A DNA stretch of 8,649 nt from Proteobacteria bacterium UBA4575 (GTDB taxonomy: Bacteria > Pseudomonadota > Gammaproteobacteria > UBA4575): the NCBI GenBank assembly GCA_002386945.1, contig DGKH01000081.1, forward strand, positions 1 through 8,649. The letters run 5' to 3'. The notes beneath the pieces were generated by a model that saw only the letters and a program-made list of their open reading frames with translations, was not told where the DNA came from and ran no database searches. The translations under genes and the position numbers were made by a program. Each line of letters opens with the position of its first letter. The first letter of the stretch is position 1. Shown piece by piece: positions 6,767 to 8,649 of the stretch.

Positions 6767-7189
6767 GTGGGAGAATTTGTTAGTGTCGCTAAAGCGGCAC
6801 ATATTGTAGGTATTTCCATCGATCAAATGCATCAGCAGATCAATGATGGCACGCTAAGCACTGCGCGAGGCATGATTCACCTTGATGATCTGTGTCAGTG
6901 TTATCCAAACACCAAGATTGATGGTGTTGATATGGTGGCTTGGGTGAATAAGATCAAAGAGGGCTCACTAAGCCAAGGCTCAGATAAATCACCTAATGAC
7001 ATGAGTCGCTCTGAACTTGTGACGCAGTTGCAAAAAGTGCGATTAGAGATGTCTTATCAACGCAACCGTGTAAAAAAACATGAGGAAGTGTTGGCGAGTT
7101 TGCGCCAGAGCCTACTGCATATGAAAGATCAATCGAGTGAGCCGAATCAGTTGCAAAGTCTGATTTCGTGGATTGATCGTCAGTTATAG
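6767..7189 (+). CDS. Unrecognised protein: apparent helix-turn-helix followed by a coiled coil
   Basis: A 140-residue cytoplasmic protein I do not recognise. Residues about 3-46 look like a MerR/excisionase-type winged helix: VSVAKAAHIVGIS, a recognition-helix-like MHQQINDG, then a short strand (GMIHLDD) and the end of the domain at CQCYP, with Cys43 and Cys45. Residues 47-78 are a linker that is Gly/Ser/Asp-rich near its end. Residues 79-120 are charged and helical with heptad-like spacing (SELVTQLQKVRLEM, VLASLRQSLLHM) and probably form a coiled coil for oligomerisation. There is no signal peptide, membrane segment or catalytic motif. The start is GTG, supported by AGGGAG five bases upstream; no in-frame ATG exists near it. 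The gene ends 11 bases from the convergent HIT gene with no terminator between. It may be a small DNA-binding regulator, but the target is unknown. Confidence 0.72.
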   Translation: MGEFVSVAKAAHIVGISIDQMHQQINDGTLSTARGMIHLDDLCQCYPNTKIDGVDMVAWVNKIKEGSLSQGSDKSPNDMSRSELVTQLQKVRLEMSYQRNRVKKHEEVLASLRQSLLHMKDQSSEPNQLQSLISWIDRQL

Positions 7190-7200
7190 TCGCACAGCGA

Positions 7201-7545
7201 TTAACCTGGTGGCCATTTGAACTCTCGGCCAGCAAGGATATGTAAGTGCAAATGGAATACGGTTTGACCAGCTTCTGCACCATTATTCACAACTAATCGA
7301 AAACAATCGGCATAACCTTCTTGTGCTGCGATTTTGGGTGCGACCTGTAACAAATGTCCTAGGGTCGACTGATCACTGCTATCGGCTTGAGATAGCATGA
7401 CAATTGGTTTTTTAGGGATAAGTAAAACGTGTAGTGGTGCCTGTGCCGAGATATCTCGAAAGGCTAAACAGAGCTCGTCCTCGTAGACGATATCAGCAGG
7501 GATTTCACGCTGTATGATTTTATTGAAAATGGTTTCTTCAGTCAT
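7201..7545 (-). CDS. hinT: HIT family protein, HinT-like purine nucleoside phosphoramidase
   Basis: A 114-residue cytoplasmic protein of the histidine-triad superfamily, Hint branch, whose members hydrolyse adenosine or guanosine phosphoramidates and remove AMP from lysyl-adenylate-type adducts. The start TIFNKII-x-x-EIPA (residues 5-17) is the Hint signature. It is followed by YEDELCLAFRDISAQAPLHVLLIPKKP in register with HinT, with His39 in the phosphate/nucleoside site. The triad HLHLHIL is at 98-104 (His98, His100, His102; His100 is the expected nucleophile). NNGAEAGQTV (87-96) supplies further active-site residues. The C-terminal tail after the triad is short, ending in WPPG. A GGCGAAG stretch precedes the start. 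It is in the same direction as the upstream small membrane-protein gene, 68 bases away, so the two could share a transcript; no functional tie to it is evident. Confidence 0.93.
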   Translation of the reverse strand: MTEETIFNKIIQREIPADIVYEDELCLAFRDISAQAPLHVLLIPKKPIVMLSQADSSDQSTLGHLLQVAPKIAAQEGYADCFRLVVNNGAEAGQTVFHLHLHILAGREFKWPPG

Positions 7546-7613
7546 AGTCTTCGCCTAAAAAATCGGTTAACGATGTGCTGAGGGTAAACTAAGACGTAAT
7601 TTTGTGAAAGCGT

Positions 7614-8024
7614 CTAAGGACGTTTGAATGCAGCTACCTTAGCTTTTTTTCTGAGCCAGTTTAAGCCATTGAAAATAGCCTTCTGTTGCAGCAGCGATCG
7701 CTCAATCTTCTTCTTTTGTGGGTAATCTAGTAACAGTAGGGATAAGACTAATGTCAACAAGCCTTGTCCTGGTAGCAGCAGCATGAGTAGTCCAGCAAAT
7801 AATAGGATTAATCCTAGCAGGTTGCGCAGTATGCGAAGTAAGACCTGTTGGCTGGTGATGGGATGCTGTGATCTTGATTGCTGGCAGAAGTGATCGACCG
7901 GTAATCGGGCGACGAGATAGGGGAGTAGGGATAGACTGATTGCTAACATAATCAGCGAGCTGATTGCGATCAGTTGTAGCCATCCGGCATACTCAGTGCA
8001 GAGATCAATGATAGTTTCGATCAT
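7614..8024 (-). CDS. Small integral membrane protein with LLPGQG motif, function unknown
   Basis: A 136-residue inner-membrane protein. Hydrophobic segments lie at about 15-40 and 64-100; the second is broken by LLPGQG at 83-88 and probably makes a helical hairpin. It is followed by LLLLDYPQKKKIER (96-109), then a basic cytoplasmic tail ending in Lys-Arg-Pro. This resembles small proteins with a PGPG or PGQG turn followed by Leu-Asp-Phe/Tyr-Pro and a basic helix, seen in many proteobacteria and often labelled as PGPGW-type transmembrane proteins; no function is known to me. The start lacks a clear ribosome binding site, and the next in-frame Met is Met26, inside the first helix, so the first ATG is preferred. 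It lies divergent to the RuBisCO-like gene across 83 bases and upstream of the HIT gene. A second long minus-strand frame overlapping it (7702-7983) looks non-coding. Confidence 0.78.
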   Translation of the reverse strand: MIETIIDLCTEYAGWLQLIAISSLIMLAISLSLLPYLVARLPVDHFCQQSRSQHPITSQQVLLRILRNLLGLILLFAGLLMLLLPGQGLLTLVLSLLLLDYPQKKKIERSLLQQKAIFNGLNWLRKKAKVAAFKRP

Positions 8025-8107
8025 AGTGTTGGCTATACTACAATTATTGATGTTTCGAGAAAAGATACGGGCATAGATTGTATCGTCCCATTACCTAAAG
8101 ATGACTC
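8025..8107. other. Divergent intergenic region between membrane protein and RuBisCO-like gene
   Basis: These 83 bases must carry promoters for both genes if neither is read from further away. TATACT at 8034-8039 resembles a -10 box but has no fitting -35 box. GATAC (8064-8068) and GTATC (8080-8084) form a five-base inverted repeat, spaced by 11, that ends 23 bases before the ATG at 8108; it could be a regulator site but is short enough to be chance. Confidence 0.3.
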
Positions 8108-8649
8108 ATGAATGATAATTTACGCCTGCACTACTTGATACGCGCAACACTAACTGACGCTGCATCTTTGGCTGAAAAAATACTTATTGAGCAGAGTGTC
8201 GAGACACCGTTAGATGTATTAAGTGACGATATCAAAGAAAATATCCTGGGCAAGATTGAGCAGCTAGAAGAGCTTAGTGAGCCGGCAGGTTACTGTCGTG
8301 TAGTGTTTAGTTTCGCGGCAGCTAGCGTAGGTCAGAACTTTAATCAATTGCTCAATTTATGCTTTGGGAATGTCTCCTTATACCCCGGTGTGCGTCTGGT
8401 TGATATTGAATTACCGCAGAGCGTGTTGAGTAATTTTCAAGGCCCGCGGTTTGGTATTGAGGGGGTTCGTAAGGCGCTTGGTGTTTATCAACGGCCTTTA
8501 TTGGCAACGGCACTCAAACCAAAAGGGGAGAGTGATGCCTATTTTGCCCAGCTAGCTTATGCCTTTGCTAGTGGTGGCGGTGACATCATCAAAGATGATC
8601 AAAACCTAATCGCTGATTTTTCTGCATTCCAGTCACGGACTAATAGTTG
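8108..8649 (+). CDS. RuBisCO-like protein (form IV), N-terminal 180 residues; 3' end outside window
   Basis: This gene runs off the right edge with no stop. The translation has the RuBisCO large-subunit layout: an N-terminal alpha/beta domain to about residue 105, then the start of the barrel. Landmarks are EQSVETP (28-34, aligned with the E60-W66 loop of plant RuBisCO, where Trp becomes Pro); FGN at 86-88 (Asn88 matches Asn123); FQGPRFGIEG (110-119); RPLLATALKPKG (129-140), with Lys137 and Lys139 matching Lys175 and Lys177; and GGGDIIKDDQN (156-166), with Lys162 matching the carbamylated Lys201 and Asp164 matching Asp203. The Glu204 metal ligand is Gln165. The EQSVE-P motif and this change point to form IV proteins of the R. 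rubrum-like branch, which act as isomerases, enolases or decarboxylases on sugar phosphates (for example in methylthioadenosine or isoapionate metabolism) and do not fix CO2. The substrate cannot be told here. The start has only a weak AAAGATG upstream. Confidence 0.88.
   Translation, partial: MNDNLRLHYLIRATLTDAASLAEKILIEQSVETPLDVLSDDIKENILGKIEQLEELSEPAGYCRVVFSFAAASVGQNFNQLLNLCFGNVSLYPGVRLVDIELPQSVLSNFQGPRFGIEGVRKALGVYQRPLLATALKPKGESDAYFAQLAYAFASGGGDIIKDDQNLIADFSAFQSRTNS

Noticed and set aside
6993..7283. 96-residue minus-strand frame over the helix-turn-helix gene and HIT end
   Set aside because: It overlaps the coding ends of two better supported genes and has no family resemblance.
7592..7615. 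AGACG/CGTCT inverted repeat after the small membrane-protein gene as a terminator
   Set aside because: The stem is only five pairs with a 14-base loop, overlaps the stop codon and lacks a U-tract.
7702..7983. 93-residue minus-strand frame inside the small membrane-protein gene
   Set aside because: It overlaps a better frame with clear membrane segments and a conserved-looking motif; its own composition is Thr/Pro/Arg-rich without domains.

Overview
The window looks like a chromosomal segment of a gammaproteobacterium of moderate GC content. The evidence is the order pabC-mltG-tmk-holB, a BioA of the Pseudomonas/Legionella sort, and an OprI-like alanine-zipper lipoprotein. The genus cannot be read from this stretch. 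No tRNA, rRNA, insertion sequence, CRISPR array or phage gene was seen.

Layout, left to right. (1) 1-2849, plus strand: a tightly packed operon holding the 3' end of pabC (folate synthesis), mltG (murein transglycosylase), tmk (dTMP kinase) and holB (DNA polymerase III delta'). Each stop codon overlaps the next start. (2) 2951-3568: msrQ, the haem membrane subunit of the MsrPQ methionine sulfoxide reductase, without msrP beside it. (3) 3658-6023: bioA (biotin synthesis), then a secreted LysM plus YkuD L,D-transpeptidase 35 bases later. (4) 6103-6417, minus strand: an Lpp/OprI-like lipoprotein ending in lysine. It converges on the transpeptidase, and the two genes share one near-perfect bidirectional terminator. 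Enzyme and lipoprotein plausibly work together to tie the outer membrane to peptidoglycan. (5) 6418-6766: a gene-free AT-rich stretch with several dyads. (6) 6767-7189, plus: an unrecognised protein with an apparent N-terminal helix-turn-helix and a C-terminal coiled coil. (7) 7201-7545, minus: a HinT-like HIT protein. (8) 7614-8024, minus: a small membrane protein with a PGQG motif. (9) 8108 to the end, plus: the N-terminal 180 residues of a form IV RuBisCO-like protein, cut by the window edge.

Most of the window is housekeeping. The parts that merit a second look are the RuBisCO-like gene, which carries Gln at a RuBisCO metal-ligand position and whose operon lies outside the window; the convergent transpeptidase/lipoprotein pair; the orphan msrQ; and the unexplained helix-turn-helix/coiled-coil gene with its dyad-rich upstream region. 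I do not see a clearly undescribed multi-gene system inside these bases.
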